DNA from: an uncultured Rhodospirillaceae bacterium
Lineage (GTDB): Bacteria > Pseudomonadota > Alphaproteobacteria > Rhodospirillales > Rhodospirillaceae
Length of the DNA stretch: 64,000 nucleotides
Assembly: GCA_943787205.1 (NCBI GenBank)
Contig: CALSLN010000001.1
Span: 248,001-312,000 of the forward strand
Direction: 5' to 3'
Shown: positions 7,323 to 16,852 of the stretch, in pieces
Layout: the number at the start of each line of letters is the position of its first letter
Numbering within the stretch: position 1 is the stretch's first letter
Notes under the pieces: model-generated
Databases searched by the model: none
What the model was told of the DNA's origin: nothing
What the model saw: only the letters and a program-made list of their open reading frames with translations
Program-made: the position numbers and the translations under genes

Positions 7323-9878
7323 GTGTCAACGCAAAGCGATAATTCTTTTGAAGCCGGGATCGCGGCTATTCGCGATGGGCGCGCCGAAGAGGCCAAGCAA
7401 CACTTCCGCGACGATCTTACGGCACGGCCGGACCACGCGCCTACGCTCTACAATTTAGGCGTTCTTGAATACCAATCTGGAGACTCCGCCGACGCTGAAC
7501 AGTTGCTCCGTAAAGCGGCTGAGACGCGGCCGGATCATGTCGGCACGCGGTCTGTCCTTGCGGCGGTTCTCGTTGATCTCAAGCAGTTGGATGACGCGAT
7601 CACCCAAGCGATGGCGATTACGCAAATTGCAGGTGCGGATGCTGCGGCTCTCAATACCGCCGGTCAAGTTTTGGCATTGGTCGGTCAAACTGCCCGCGCA
7701 GAATCGGCCTATGCGCAGGCCTTGGTGCAAGACGCGCTGTATCGACCAGCGGCGCTTGCCTTGGTCGACCTTTTTGTAGGGCGTCGCGCTTTTGAACAGG
7801 CGCGAGACGTCTGCGATAACGCTCTCGCAGGCCACCCCACTGATCAGGACATCCATCTCAGACGGGCCCAAGCCTTGTGGGAGGCCGGCGAGACCCGTGC
7901 GGCACGTGATGCCCTGCTCGACCTTTTGGATTTTGCGCCCGACCATATGACCGCCCACCACAATTTAGCGCTCTTTGCGGACAAGCCCGATCCGCATGCA
8001 ACGCTTGATCGCCTGACCTCCTTGCTCGGCGAGGGTGTGCTTGACGGACCGGATACAGCTAAGGCTTGGTTTACACTCGCAAACGTCTTCTCGACGACGA
8101 ATGAACCCGAGAACGCGCTCGCCTGTTTCTCTGAAGGCAACCGCGTGCGCGCCAAGCAGGCAACGCCATCGCATGCGACGTCTATTGCGGCTTTCGAACG
8201 CCATGTTGCGTCCGTTATCAAAAGCCCGCTTCCGGCCATGCAGCAAGAAGAGTCAGGACGACCAACACCATTGGTTATTACGGGTCCGTCGCGTTCGGGA
8301 AAATCGCTGCTGCAATCTTGGTTGTCGGCGCATCCAGATATTGCCGTAGCCGATGAGGTTGGATTGCTGCCTAAGCTTGCAGAGATGGATGTTGCGTCTG
8401 ATGCTGCTCACTTGCAGGCCGCTGCAGACCAGTACCGCAATACGCTCGCTTCGCTGGCCGGTGACGCGCGATATGTCATCGATACGCACCCTACAAACGC
8501 GCTCTACCTTGACCTTCTTCTCCAGCTTTGCCCTGACGCCAAGATTATTCAGATGCAGCGTGACCCTCTTGATCTCGCTGTTAGTATTTTCGCGCGGAAT
8601 TTTGTGACAGGGGGGCATTGGGCCGATACCTGGGCGGGCATTGCTAACCGAATAAAATGTTACGGCCGTCTGCAAGCGCACTACGCTCCTTGGGCGCCTG
8701 TTATTGCGACGGTTCAGTATGAAGGCCTTGTCGCCGATCCAGACCCAATGCTGTCTCAAATCGTGGCGGCTCTTGCGCTGGATAACCCGCCATCCAGTCC
8801 ACAGGAAAACGGCGCACAAGGCGCGTTGCGTCCCATGCCTTGGGCAAGCTTTGCAAGCCGGTCGGCAGCGCGCACTGAATCTATCGGATTGTGGAAGCCG
8901 TTCGCACCTTGGCTCGGTCGTTTTGCTAATGCCTATGGTCGGGCGACACTCAAGGGCGAAGACGCAATTCCGACAGAAGACAAAGCACCCCAAAGTGACG
9001 TTGTAACGGCGCTGAACACGTTCAAAGCCGGACAAACCATAAAAGGTGTAAATCAAACTGCCTTAGCAAAGGTGCCTGCTTATCATGCCGTTTTAGCCCA
9101 CGAAGCGGAGCGTGATGAGAAGTGGGATGAGACTGTATTGGCCCGCTGGCGCGCGGTTTCGTGTCGGCCGTTTACCCATCAGGTGCGGCACCATGCTGAC
9201 GCACTTGATCAAACGCTCTCGCGGTCGCCTGCCCACAAGCAATTGGCCCAGTTGCATCAAGATGTCTCATCGCGCTGGACTGATTATCAAGAGGCGTCGG
9301 ATATGCGCTTTGGCGACTTCGGCTTGCCCTATCAAAGCTGTGACGCCGCCATGATTGTGGGAAGTCGAGATACCGACGTACGCGCGATAGCATATGACTT
9401 AGAAGCCCTATGTGGCGGACAACGTGTTCTTGATCTCGGGTGCAATACTGGTTTTCTGGCGCTCGCCGCCGCACCTGTCGCGCATACCGTGGTTGGGGTC
9501 GAGCATGAACAAGCGCTGGTCGATATTGGATCGTTGGTGAGTCGCTTTCTGAAGGCTGAGACCGTCTCATTGCACTGTGCTGATGCAACAGCCTACCAGA
9601 GCGCGGATCCGTTCAATGTCGTTATTGCTGCTGCGGTGCATGGTTGGATGGCTATGCCTCTGGCAGAATTAGGGCGGCGTTTTGCCGAACTTACGACACC
9701 CGGCGGTGCAATCTTGTTTGAGAGCCAAGGGCAGCGGTCGACGACTGTTGTTGAAGACGAATTTCATGAAAAGGTAAAGGAGGTTGCTGCTGCGGGGTTC
9801 GATGTCGAACGACAGGGCGCCCTGTGCGATGATCGCGTCAATAAACGGGCCTTTGTGATTTTGAGAAAGCGCAGCTGA
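7323..9878 (+). CDS. TPR - sulfotransferase - methyltransferase fusion protein
   Basis: An 851-residue three-part protein starting at GTG. Residues 1 to about 260 are tetratricopeptide repeats (for example ARPDHAPTLYNLGVLEYQSG). Near residue 319 comes the PAPS 5'-phosphosulfate loop, ITGPSRSGKSLLQSWLSAHP, with the 3'-phosphate motif QMQRDPLDLAVSIFARNF downstream, as in TPR-linked sulfotransferases. Near residue 701 a class I methyltransferase begins (RVLDLGCNTGFLALAAA, then VVGVEHEQ). TPR-sulfotransferase fusions are common in alphaproteobacteria; the added methyltransferase is unusual. The loop has Lys where many relatives have Thr (SGKS versus SGTT). It probably modifies a glycan, peptide or small molecule in the cytoplasm. 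The stop overlaps the next ATG (TGATG), indicating translational coupling. Confidence 0.85.
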   Translation: MSTQSDNSFEAGIAAIRDGRAEEAKQHFRDDLTARPDHAPTLYNLGVLEYQSGDSADAEQLLRKAAETRPDHVGTRSVLAAVLVDLKQLDDAITQAMAITQIAGADAAALNTAGQVLALVGQTARAESAYAQALVQDALYRPAALALVDLFVGRRAFEQARDVCDNALAGHPTDQDIHLRRAQALWEAGETRAARDALLDLLDFAPDHMTAHHNLALFADKPDPHATLDRLTSLLGEGVLDGPDTAKAWFTLANVFSTTNEPENALACFSEGNRVRAKQATPSHATSIAAFERHVASVIKSPLPAMQQEESGRPTPLVITGPSRSGKSLLQSWLSAHPDIAVADEVGLLPKLAEMDVASDAAHLQAAADQYRNTLASLAGDARYVIDTHPTNALYLDLLLQLCPDAKIIQMQRDPLDLAVSIFARNFVTGGHWADTWAGIANRIKCYGRLQAHYAPWAPVIATVQYEGLVADPDPMLSQIVAALALDNPPSSPQENGAQGALRPMPWASFASRSAARTESIGLWKPFAPWLGRFANAYGRATLKGEDAIPTEDKAPQSDVVTALNTFKAGQTIKGVNQTALAKVPAYHAVLAHEAERDEKWDETVLARWRAVSCRPFTHQVRHHADALDQTLSRSPAHKQLAQLHQDVSSRWTDYQEASDMRFGDFGLPYQSCDAAMIVGSRDTDVRAIAYDLEALCGGQRVLDLGCNTGFLALAAAPVAHTVVGVEHEQALVDIGSLVSRFLKAETVSLHCADATAYQSADPFNVVIAAAVHGWMAMPLAELGRRFAELTTPGGAILFESQGQRSTTVVEDEFHEKVKEVAAAGFDVERQGALCDDRVNKRAFVILRKRS

Positions 9879-10246
9879 TGGCCTCTCGCGGATATTGTGA
9901 TTACGTTCTTGATATTTTGTCTCACATGGATGGCATCACATCGCGCGGCATGTTTGGGGGTTTTGGCCTCTACAAGAGCGGCGTGATGTTCGCGCTGATT
10001 GCTGATGATGTTTTGTATTACAAGGTCGGCCCGGCCAACATCGCTGACTACGAAGATGCGGGCTCTGAACCGTTTACCTACTCTGGCAAAAACAAACCGA
10101 TCAAAATGTCGTACTGGCAAGTGCCCGAAGATGTTTTAGAAGATCAAGATGATCTGACGGAGTGGACTCGTAAGGCATGCGAGGTCGCCCTTAAAGCTAA
10201 GAAGCCTAAGGCGAAACCTAAGGCTAAAGCCAAGGCCAAAAAGTAG
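9878..10246 (+). CDS. TfoX N-terminal-domain protein
   Basis: A 122-residue protein containing only the TfoX N-terminal domain: ITSRGMFGGFGLYKSGVMFA, then YYKVGPANIADYEDAG and the PIKMSYWQVPEDVLED end. The last ~20 residues are a repeated lysine/alanine/proline tail (AKKPKAKPKAKAKAKK) that could bind nucleic acid. Stand-alone TfoX-N proteins are of unknown function; a competence role should not be assumed. It overlaps the fusion gene by one base and is likely co-translated with it. Confidence 0.85.
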   Translation: MASRGYCDYVLDILSHMDGITSRGMFGGFGLYKSGVMFALIADDVLYYKVGPANIADYEDAGSEPFTYSGKNKPIKMSYWQVPEDVLEDQDDLTEWTRKACEVALKAKKPKAKPKAKAKAKK

Positions 10247-10408
10247 GCGGGCCTTGGCGCGACGACGTCACGCCTTTCGTTAAGTGGTCAACCCTTCGCT
10301 GACAAGGTCGCTTGGACCCTATTAAAGCACTCGCGCATTCAATAGAATTTGACCTTCATTCTACAGGGTTAACGAGCCTGAAATTACTCTAGCGATAGTG
10401 AAAGAACG

Positions 10409-11404
10409 ATGTCCGGACCGGATGCCACCCCACAGATTAGCGCAGCCCACTCGATCGTTGATCATGAGCAACTCGGCGCTTACATCCGTGCGCGGTACGA
10501 CCTCGGTGCCGATGCGTACTGTGAATTGATCCACCGTGGTATGAACGACGTCTATAAAGTTCGTGACGGGGACACATTGATTGCGTGTCGTGTCTGGCGA
10601 ACCGAGTGGCGCTCATTTGACGATGTTGAGTACGAACTCGGATTCCTGGAACACTTAGATAAAGCAAATATCCGCGTTGCAAATGTCATAAGGACTAAAA
10701 CCGACCAGCCTTACTTTGCGGTTAATGCGCCCGAAGGTCCGCGTGCCGTTGCCTTGTTTTCCTGGGCAAATGGCGGGAAGTTCGGTGATAAGCCAAGCGT
10801 TGAAGCGGCGTTCCAGATTGGTGCTCAATTTGCTCGGATGCATGCAGAGGGCGCGCACTACAAACCGACAAGGACACGCCGAACAAACCTTTTATCTGAC
10901 TACATTGACAATCTGCCCCATCTGAAAAAATTAGTCTCAGACAGGCCCAAAGATGTTGCCCTCTACGAGCGCATTGCCGCCACTTTGTACGAAGCTGTGC
11001 AGGCGATAGCTGACCGAGACCTTCCGTTTGGTCCGGGGCATGGTGACTTCCACTTCAATAATGTCCACGTCGATTCCTCAGGCGATATTACCCTGCTTGA
11101 TTTTGACAACAGCGGTGAAGACTATTTCATCCAAGACATCGCATGTTTTGTATGGGCGAATGCCTATGGCAAGTTCGACAACAAATACGCCCAAGATTTT
11201 TTAGATGGGTACGCGTCAGAACGGCCGCTCACTCGTGACGAATTAGATTTACTGCCACTGTTCCTGTTGGCAAAGGAGTTCCGCCTGATCTCTGGATTCG
11301 CGAAGAACGTCAATCAGATCGGTCATTTTCCCTTGCGATTCCGAAGCCTGAACTGGTTTGCTGACTCTCTGTGCGACCGAGCGACGGCGCTTGGTCTCAT
11401 TTGA
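10409..11404 (+). CDS. APH-fold small-molecule kinase (copy 1 of 3)
   Basis: A 331-residue protein of the aminoglycoside phosphotransferase/choline kinase fold. The catalytic loop HGDFHFNN lies near residue 211 and the metal-binding motif LLDFDNSG follows about 15 residues later. The N-lobe pattern (YDLGADAYCELIHRGMNDVY) is shared with the tandem pair at 19963 and 20947, so three paralogues sit in the window. The family phosphorylates hydroxyl groups of amino alcohols, sugars or antibiotics with ATP; substrates cannot be inferred here. It stands alone, with 162 bases of apparently empty sequence upstream. Confidence 0.85.
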   Translation: MSGPDATPQISAAHSIVDHEQLGAYIRARYDLGADAYCELIHRGMNDVYKVRDGDTLIACRVWRTEWRSFDDVEYELGFLEHLDKANIRVANVIRTKTDQPYFAVNAPEGPRAVALFSWANGGKFGDKPSVEAAFQIGAQFARMHAEGAHYKPTRTRRTNLLSDYIDNLPHLKKLVSDRPKDVALYERIAATLYEAVQAIADRDLPFGPGHGDFHFNNVHVDSSGDITLLDFDNSGEDYFIQDIACFVWANAYGKFDNKYAQDFLDGYASERPLTRDELDLLPLFLLAKEFRLISGFAKNVNQIGHFPLRFRSLNWFADSLCDRATALGLI

Positions 11405-11448
11405 ATTTGAATGGGCTGCGCTTTTTTACTGGCAGCTGCGCAGGCACA

Positions 11449-12015
11449 CTACTCGTCGTAAGGCTCGATGCGGTCGACTTGCGTCATTTCAATGACCCAG
11501 CCATCCGGGTCTTGTAGAAACATGATCCATCCGAATTTTTTGCCGTTTACAGAATTTGATGTGTACGCGCGCGGTCCGTCGAGAATATTGGCACCTTGCG
11601 CCTTGGCGTTCTCATAAGCGGTCTGAATGTCATCCGTGACAATCACCAAGACCGCATCCGATGTACCGATTGTTTTGTCGTCTGGATCGCGGGTCCAAGG
11701 TAGTGCTGGGTTGTCGAATTCTAGGAGTCCGATCATCGCCCAGTCCGGGTGTTGTCCTGAGAGAATCACAATACGTGACGTCGTAGATTTCTTGTTAAGG
11801 GGCATGCCGACGGAGCCGTTGGGGTCACGTGGGCCGGCGCGGTCGAGCCAGGGTGAAAAGCCAATGCCCTTATAAAAAGCGATGGACCGTTCAATATCGG
11901 ACACCAAAAGTGTTGTGCGCTTAACAACCGATTCAACGGCTTGTGCGGGTGAAGCAAGTATCGCTCCGACAGTGAAGCCCACGATCGCCAGTGTGTGTGC
12001 CCAACGTTGCGTCAT
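11449..12015 (-). CDS. Exported VOC-family protein
   Basis: A 188-residue protein with a Sec-type signal peptide (AHTLAIVGFTVGAILASPAQA, cleaved after AQA) and one VOC module starting VVKRTTLLVSDIERSIAFYK and ending in IMFLQDPDGWVIEMTQ. Periplasmic VOC proteins are less common than cytoplasmic ones. It starts 32 bases after the TRAP binding-protein gene to its left ends; the two lie on the same strand and may be co-transcribed with this gene first. Confidence 0.78.
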   Translation of the reverse strand: MTQRWAHTLAIVGFTVGAILASPAQAVESVVKRTTLLVSDIERSIAFYKGIGFSPWLDRAGPRDPNGSVGMPLNKKSTTSRIVILSGQHPDWAMIGLLEFDNPALPWTRDPDDKTIGTSDAVLVIVTDDIQTAYENAKAQGANILDGPRAYTSNSVNGKKFGWIMFLQDPDGWVIEMTQVDRIEPYDE

Positions 12016-12046
12016 GCTTTGCGCCTCCCCGATTCTATGCGTCGTG

Positions 12047-13069
12047 TTACTCGGCGTCTTCCGGTTGCTGCGCTGCGAACGCTGCTTTGCCCTCTTGCAC
12101 CAAGTCCCAGATCATCTGTGCGTCACCGCCGACCGAATCGATGAGGCGGCGAGACACGGGTGCAACGGCGTCCTTCCACCTCTTGCGCTGCTCTTCAGCA
12201 ATGCGGTGCGTGGTGAATCCCCATTTTTCCTGCTCATCAAGAAAGGTCTTCCATTCGTCACGAGTCCACTGCCGACCGTCATTCACATCAACAAACGATT
12301 CCAACAGAATGCGTTTTTGCTCTTCTGGCCGTCTATCGATCCAGCTTTTTTTCATAACGATGATCGATGTGGCGAAGGAATGGTCGGTCAGTGTTATGTG
12401 TTTTGCCTCACCGGATATGCCCGTTGGGACATACATGATGATGGCGCTTTCTCCGGAATCGACTAGTCCTGTTTGAAGCCCGGTCACGATGTCCATAAAG
12501 CCGAGGGGTATGGCATCCGCGCCAATGGCTTCCGCAAATAGTCGTGCGGACTCACTGGATGACGTCCTAAAGCGCATGCCTTGCGCTGCTGTTGGCGCTA
12601 GGATGGGGGTTTTGCCATAAATTTGGTTGAAGCCAATTTCGTCCCATTGAATGAGGTGGACGTCCTGCTCGGCCAGCAGCTTTGAGTATGCGGCAAACAG
12701 ATAGTTATCCATGATGAAGTCGGCTTCGGCGTAGTTGTCGAACAGAAACGGCGTGTACAGCATCGCCATTTCGGGCACGACGGTCGTGGTTGCCAAGCCA
12801 GACCAATTGGCGACCTGGATGCGGCCTCGGCGAATGCCATTCACAAGAATGTCTTCAGAGCCCAGTTCGCCATAGATCAGCATGCGCATTTCTAAGTCTG
12901 GGTCTCCGGCTGCTTCAACGTTGGCCTGGTAGGTCAGCCATTTTTTGTCGCCTGCCGTGTCCTTCACGCCGGTTCCGCCGACGGTAACCGTAACGGCAAG
13001 AGCGTCTAAAGGGGAAAGCGCGAGAAGGATTAAGCCCAACAGTGCAGTGAAACGATGAAGAGTGTGCAT
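12047..13069 (-). CDS. dctP: TRAP transporter substrate-binding protein (orphan 1)
   Basis: A 340-residue periplasmic DctP-type receptor. It has a signal peptide (RFTALLGLILLALSPLDALA) and a segment shared by all five binding proteins here: RMLIYGELGSEDILVNGIRR. The specificity-arginine region is MRFRTSSSESARLF, followed by GLQTGLVDSGES. In the family the arginine holds the carboxylate of the ligand. I use the ATG at 13069 (MHTLHRF), with AGGATCC upstream, rather than a longer form. No TRAP permease is adjacent; it may share the permease at 44953-46838. Confidence 0.85.
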   Translation of the reverse strand: MHTLHRFTALLGLILLALSPLDALAVTVTVGGTGVKDTAGDKKWLTYQANVEAAGDPDLEMRMLIYGELGSEDILVNGIRRGRIQVANWSGLATTTVVPEMAMLYTPFLFDNYAEADFIMDNYLFAAYSKLLAEQDVHLIQWDEIGFNQIYGKTPILAPTAAQGMRFRTSSSESARLFAEAIGADAIPLGFMDIVTGLQTGLVDSGESAIIMYVPTGISGEAKHITLTDHSFATSIIVMKKSWIDRRPEEQKRILLESFVDVNDGRQWTRDEWKTFLDEQEKWGFTTHRIAEEQRKRWKDAVAPVSRRLIDSVGGDAQMIWDLVQEGKAAFAAQQPEDAE

Positions 13070-13193
13070 AAGGATCCTGTGCGAGTTTGTTATGGGCACA
13101 GCATAGCGGGCGCTGAGCCCGTTGGGAACGACAGGCACAATGCGCGTAAAAGCGCTCAGAATTATGGCAACGTTAAGTGGTCAAACGAGGCAC

Positions 13194-13598
13194 TTATTGT
13201 TCGCGGATGTAATCGCCTTCGAATTTCTTCAGGTCATCATCGATCTCATACCAATCCGGTTTTGATGCCGTATGGATATGGAGCGTCGGCCGTATTTTTG
13301 GATCGTCGTCTAAGGCGGAGGCTGCGATGACATACTCATTGCCGGTTGCCATATCACCCAGCGACGTGCCGCATGCCTTGCAAAAGCAGCGCTCAAACTT
13401 TGCGTCTGACCCGGCTTTGAATTTAGCGATCTCACCTTGTCCTTCGGTCACCAAAAGGTCCTCGGCTTTCCCGATCAGAACTGCGGAAAATACGCCCGCC
13501 GCTTTGCGGCATCGTGAACAATGGCAATAGCTTAATGAATATGGTTCGCCCGAAATTTGGAATTTCACTTTTCCACAGAGGCAGCTTCCGTTGATCAT
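13194..13598 (-). CDS. GFA-family zinc protein
   Basis: A 134-residue member of the glutathione-dependent formaldehyde-activating family. Zinc ligands appear as SCLCGKVKF, CHCSRCRKAAG and CKACGTSLGD. The true S-hydroxymethylglutathione synthase role is doubtful for most family members, so function is open. The start at 13598 (MINGSCLCG) gives the usual family length; the frame is open to 13661. It stands just left of the RND operon on the same strand. Confidence 0.82.
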   Translation of the reverse strand: MINGSCLCGKVKFQISGEPYSLSYCHCSRCRKAAGVFSAVLIGKAEDLLVTEGQGEIAKFKAGSDAKFERCFCKACGTSLGDMATGNEYVIAASALDDDPKIRPTLHIHTASKPDWYEIDDDLKKFEGDYIREQ

Positions 13599-13668
13599 TC
13601 CATGTCCAATCTTTTGGCTTTCAATGCCACGGAACATATCGTGAACATTTGTCGTTCGCAATAGGTGA

Positions 13669-16600
13669 CTACTCGGCAGGTTGGGGTGCGGGACGACCGA
13701 ATCCGAGGCTGGCCTTCAGTCCATCGGCTTGAATCATCGCCAATGCCGGGACGAGCAGCAATTGCACCGCCGTTCCGAACAACACACCAAATCCGATACT
13801 GCATGCGACGGGCACGAGGAACTGGGCTTGGATGCTGCGTTCAATGATCAAAGGAAACACACCCAAGAATGTGGTGAGGGCGGTCAACATGATTGGCCGG
13901 AAGCGCGACTTGGCACCATCAATGATGGCTACGCGAGGGGCTTTTCCGTTCGTCCGTTCTTCGTTGATGAAGTCCATCATTACCAACGCCCCGTTCACGA
14001 TCACGCCGGCCAAACCAACGATTCCAAAGATGCCGGGTAATGTCAGATTGATGCCTAAAATGAGGTGGCCAAGGATGGCGCCAATCGCGCCAAAGGGAAT
14101 GGCCGCCATAATAATGATGGGCTGGACATAAGACCGAAAGGCGATCGCCAGAAGCGCATAAATTGCGAAGAGCGACATCACAAAATTGCTCGCAAGAACG
14201 GGCAGTGTGCGGCGTTGCTCGCGCTGTTCGCCACCGAAGTCATACTTTAGGCCCGGCAGTTGTTGCGCCAGTTGAGGCAAGATGTTCGCTTCTAACTCAG
14301 CCGTGACTTCCTGACCCGTGATGGAGGCATTGTCGACGTTCGCGGTAATGGCAACGATGCGGCGGCCGTTACGGCGCTTGATCATCGATGGACTCAGTCC
14401 TTCACTGAGGTCGGCGACGGCCCCTAAGGGCACAAATCCGCTGCCGGGTATCTGAACCCGATACTCTTTCAAATCGGCGATTGAGTTCCGTTGATCTTTG
14501 GGTAGGCGAACATAGACGCGGACTTCTTCGCGACCGCGTTGCACCCGCAGAGACTCAGCTCCGAAGAACGCCGCTCTTACTTGTTGCGCGAGGCTTTCTA
14601 ATGTTAGCCCGTACACGCGGGCTTGCGGCTTGAGGCGCACTTCGATTTCTCGCTTGCCCTCATCCATGTCGTTGCGCACATCAAAGACACCGGCAATTTT
14701 CTGAAGATCAGTCTGCACCGAGTCTACCGCACGGCTGAGGGTGTCGGGCGAGTCCGCTGAAATCTCAACTTGGACCGGCTCGCCGAGATTGAACAATTGC
14801 GAGGAAAAGAACAGTCGGCTCATGCCTGGTGGTTCGCCAACCGCTTCGCGCCAAAGGTCTTGAAAGTCTTGCGCTGGGAAATCACGGAGCTCCGGGTCCA
14901 GCAATTCCAAGACGACCGAAGCTTTGTTCGCGTCGGGAAGAATGCTCACGCCGCCGAACGGGGGCGCGGCAAAATCTTGGCTTCCAACAAGCACGTAGGC
15001 GGCAGATACGAGTGGCTCACTGTCGTCGGGAAGACGGGTTTGCAATTCTGCTTCGACTTCCCGCCCGATGCGTAAAATGTGCTCGGCCATCTCCTCGGTT
15101 TGAGCCAACGGTGTGCCGGGCTTAAGTTCCATGCTCGCAGTGACGTAGCGGCCCTCAACGACAGGGAAGAATTGGACTTTGACATAACCGCCCGCGACAA
15201 AACCAAAGGACAGCATGATCATGGCAACGGCTGAAGCGACGACCACCCACGGGTGCCCGGTGACAAAGCGCAGCGCCCGATCCAGTGGGCCGTTCACGAA
15301 CAAGGCTAAGCGACTTGAGAACACGGCTTGTATGGCTTGAATGCGGTTGAGCAGTGACCCTGGTTTGGTCGGCTCACTAAACTTCTGGTGAGACAAGTGG
15401 TACGGCAAAATCAGCATGGCTTCGGCCAAGGACAACAGCAGAAGGATGATTACGACGGTCGGCATCTGACCGAGAAATTTGCCGCTGACGCCGGGCACTA
15501 ATAACAGTGGAGAGAACGCTGCAATTGTGGTTGCGACGGCAAAGAGTACGGGGACAGATACCCGTTGTGCGCCGCGGATCGCCGCTTCTAACGGATCACC
15601 CCCTTTTGCATTCTCCGTGTAAATATTCTCGCCAATGACAATGGCATCGTCGACGACAATGCCGATGGCGAGGATAAAGCCAAACAGAGCGATTTGGTTA
15701 ATCGTATTGTCGATCCCGTTGATCACGCCAATGGCTGCGATAAACGCAACGAGGATGCCCAGCGAAGTCCATAAGGCAAGGCGGATATCAAGGAAGAGCG
15801 CCAATGTGACGACGACGAGAATGAGTCCCAAAGCGCCATTCTTCAAAAGTAGACTTAAGCGACTATCAAGCTCTTCGGCATCGTTGCGCCAGATGATGAC
15901 TTCCGTTTCCGGCGGCAACATCGGCGTCAATTCTTCTTCTAAGTACGTGTTAACCACGTCCACGACCGTCAACACTTGCTCATCGCCGGTGCGGAAGACC
16001 TTTACAAAAGCAGCCGGGCGACCGTCGAACAAGCTTATGAGGTCTTGGTCGCGAAACCCGTCCTCCACTTTCGCGATGTCCCGAAGTTTGACTTGCGCGC
16101 CGTTGCGTCCCGTTAAAACAACAATTTCACCAAAGTCTTTTCTGTCGTAGTTGCGGCCTAGCGTCCGGAGCACCACGTCTTCGTTGACGGATTCAATTTC
16201 GCCACCGGGAAGGTCTAGGCTTTCCTGGCGGACCGTGTTGGCAAGTTCAGGGAGCGAGAGATCGTAGGCTCGTAGTGTGGCGTTATCGACTTCAATGGAT
16301 ACTTCGTAGTCGCGTACCGACGCCACTTCGATGATCGAAATATCGTCACTCAGTGTTAGGTCGTCTTTGACCTTGTTGGCCAATTCCTTCAGCGCCCGCT
16401 CGTCAATGTCGCCGACGATAGCAATTTCGATCACCCGCTGGCGGTTCGTGGACTCCCGGACTTCTGGTTTTTCTGCCCCGGCCGGAAACGTTGTAATGCG
16501 ATCAATCTCAGCTTTGATTTCGTCCAGCTTGCTGGCGCTGTCTTCACCAATGGCCAGTTCAACGGAAACCGTGCCGCGGTTTTCAATGGCCGTTGACGTG

Positions 16601-16842
16601 ATGTCCTGTAAACCATCGATGCCGTCAACACGCTCTTCGATCCGCTGCAGGATGGATTCTTCAATCTCCGCAGGCGACGCCCCCAGGTACTCGACCTCGA
16701 TCGCAATGGTATCCAGCTTGAGTTCGGGAAAGACCTCCACAGGAATGGTGAAGGCATTAAGAATGCCGGTCGCGACCATGAAGATCATCAGCAAATTGGC
16801 TGCGACCCCGTGGCGTGTCATCCATTCGATTAAGGTTCTCAT
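13669..16842 (-). CDS. RND efflux permease
   Basis: A 1057-residue AcrB/MexF-type inner-membrane pump. TM1 starts at residue 13 (AANLLMIFMVATGILNAFTI), and TM4 carries the proton-relay pair in FILAIGIVVDDAIVIGENIY. Two large periplasmic loops and a second TM block (AFRSYVQPIIIMAAIPFGAI) complete the usual 12-TM layout. It exports hydrophobic compounds or acyl lipids using proton influx, with the adaptor encoded 10 bases upstream. An outer-membrane channel gene is not in the window. The divergent TetR gene probably controls it through the palindrome at 18133. Confidence 0.93.
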   Translation of the reverse strand: MRTLIEWMTRHGVAANLLMIFMVATGILNAFTIPVEVFPELKLDTIAIEVEYLGASPAEIEESILQRIEERVDGIDGLQDITSTAIENRGTVSVELAIGEDSASKLDEIKAEIDRITTFPAGAEKPEVRESTNRQRVIEIAIVGDIDERALKELANKVKDDLTLSDDISIIEVASVRDYEVSIEVDNATLRAYDLSLPELANTVRQESLDLPGGEIESVNEDVVLRTLGRNYDRKDFGEIVVLTGRNGAQVKLRDIAKVEDGFRDQDLISLFDGRPAAFVKVFRTGDEQVLTVVDVVNTYLEEELTPMLPPETEVIIWRNDAEELDSRLSLLLKNGALGLILVVVTLALFLDIRLALWTSLGILVAFIAAIGVINGIDNTINQIALFGFILAIGIVVDDAIVIGENIYTENAKGGDPLEAAIRGAQRVSVPVLFAVATTIAAFSPLLLVPGVSGKFLGQMPTVVIILLLLSLAEAMLILPYHLSHQKFSEPTKPGSLLNRIQAIQAVFSSRLALFVNGPLDRALRFVTGHPWVVVASAVAMIMLSFGFVAGGYVKVQFFPVVEGRYVTASMELKPGTPLAQTEEMAEHILRIGREVEAELQTRLPDDSEPLVSAAYVLVGSQDFAAPPFGGVSILPDANKASVVLELLDPELRDFPAQDFQDLWREAVGEPPGMSRLFFSSQLFNLGEPVQVEISADSPDTLSRAVDSVQTDLQKIAGVFDVRNDMDEGKREIEVRLKPQARVYGLTLESLAQQVRAAFFGAESLRVQRGREEVRVYVRLPKDQRNSIADLKEYRVQIPGSGFVPLGAVADLSEGLSPSMIKRRNGRRIVAITANVDNASITGQEVTAELEANILPQLAQQLPGLKYDFGGEQREQRRTLPVLASNFVMSLFAIYALLAIAFRSYVQPIIIMAAIPFGAIGAILGHLILGINLTLPGIFGIVGLAGVIVNGALVMMDFINEERTNGKAPRVAIIDGAKSRFRPIMLTALTTFLGVFPLIIERSIQAQFLVPVACSIGFGVLFGTAVQLLLVPALAMIQADGLKASLGFGRPAPQPAE

Positions 16843-16852
16843 GTGTCAGGGC

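Noticed and set aside
13681-14250. Long open frames on the plus strand inside the RND gene
   Set aside because: They are antisense shadows of a complete, strongly conserved pump gene and have no family features or ribosome sites.
15635-16150. 171-residue open frame antisense to the RND gene
   Set aside because: Ser/Thr/Arg-rich composition typical of an antisense shadow; no promoter or family match.
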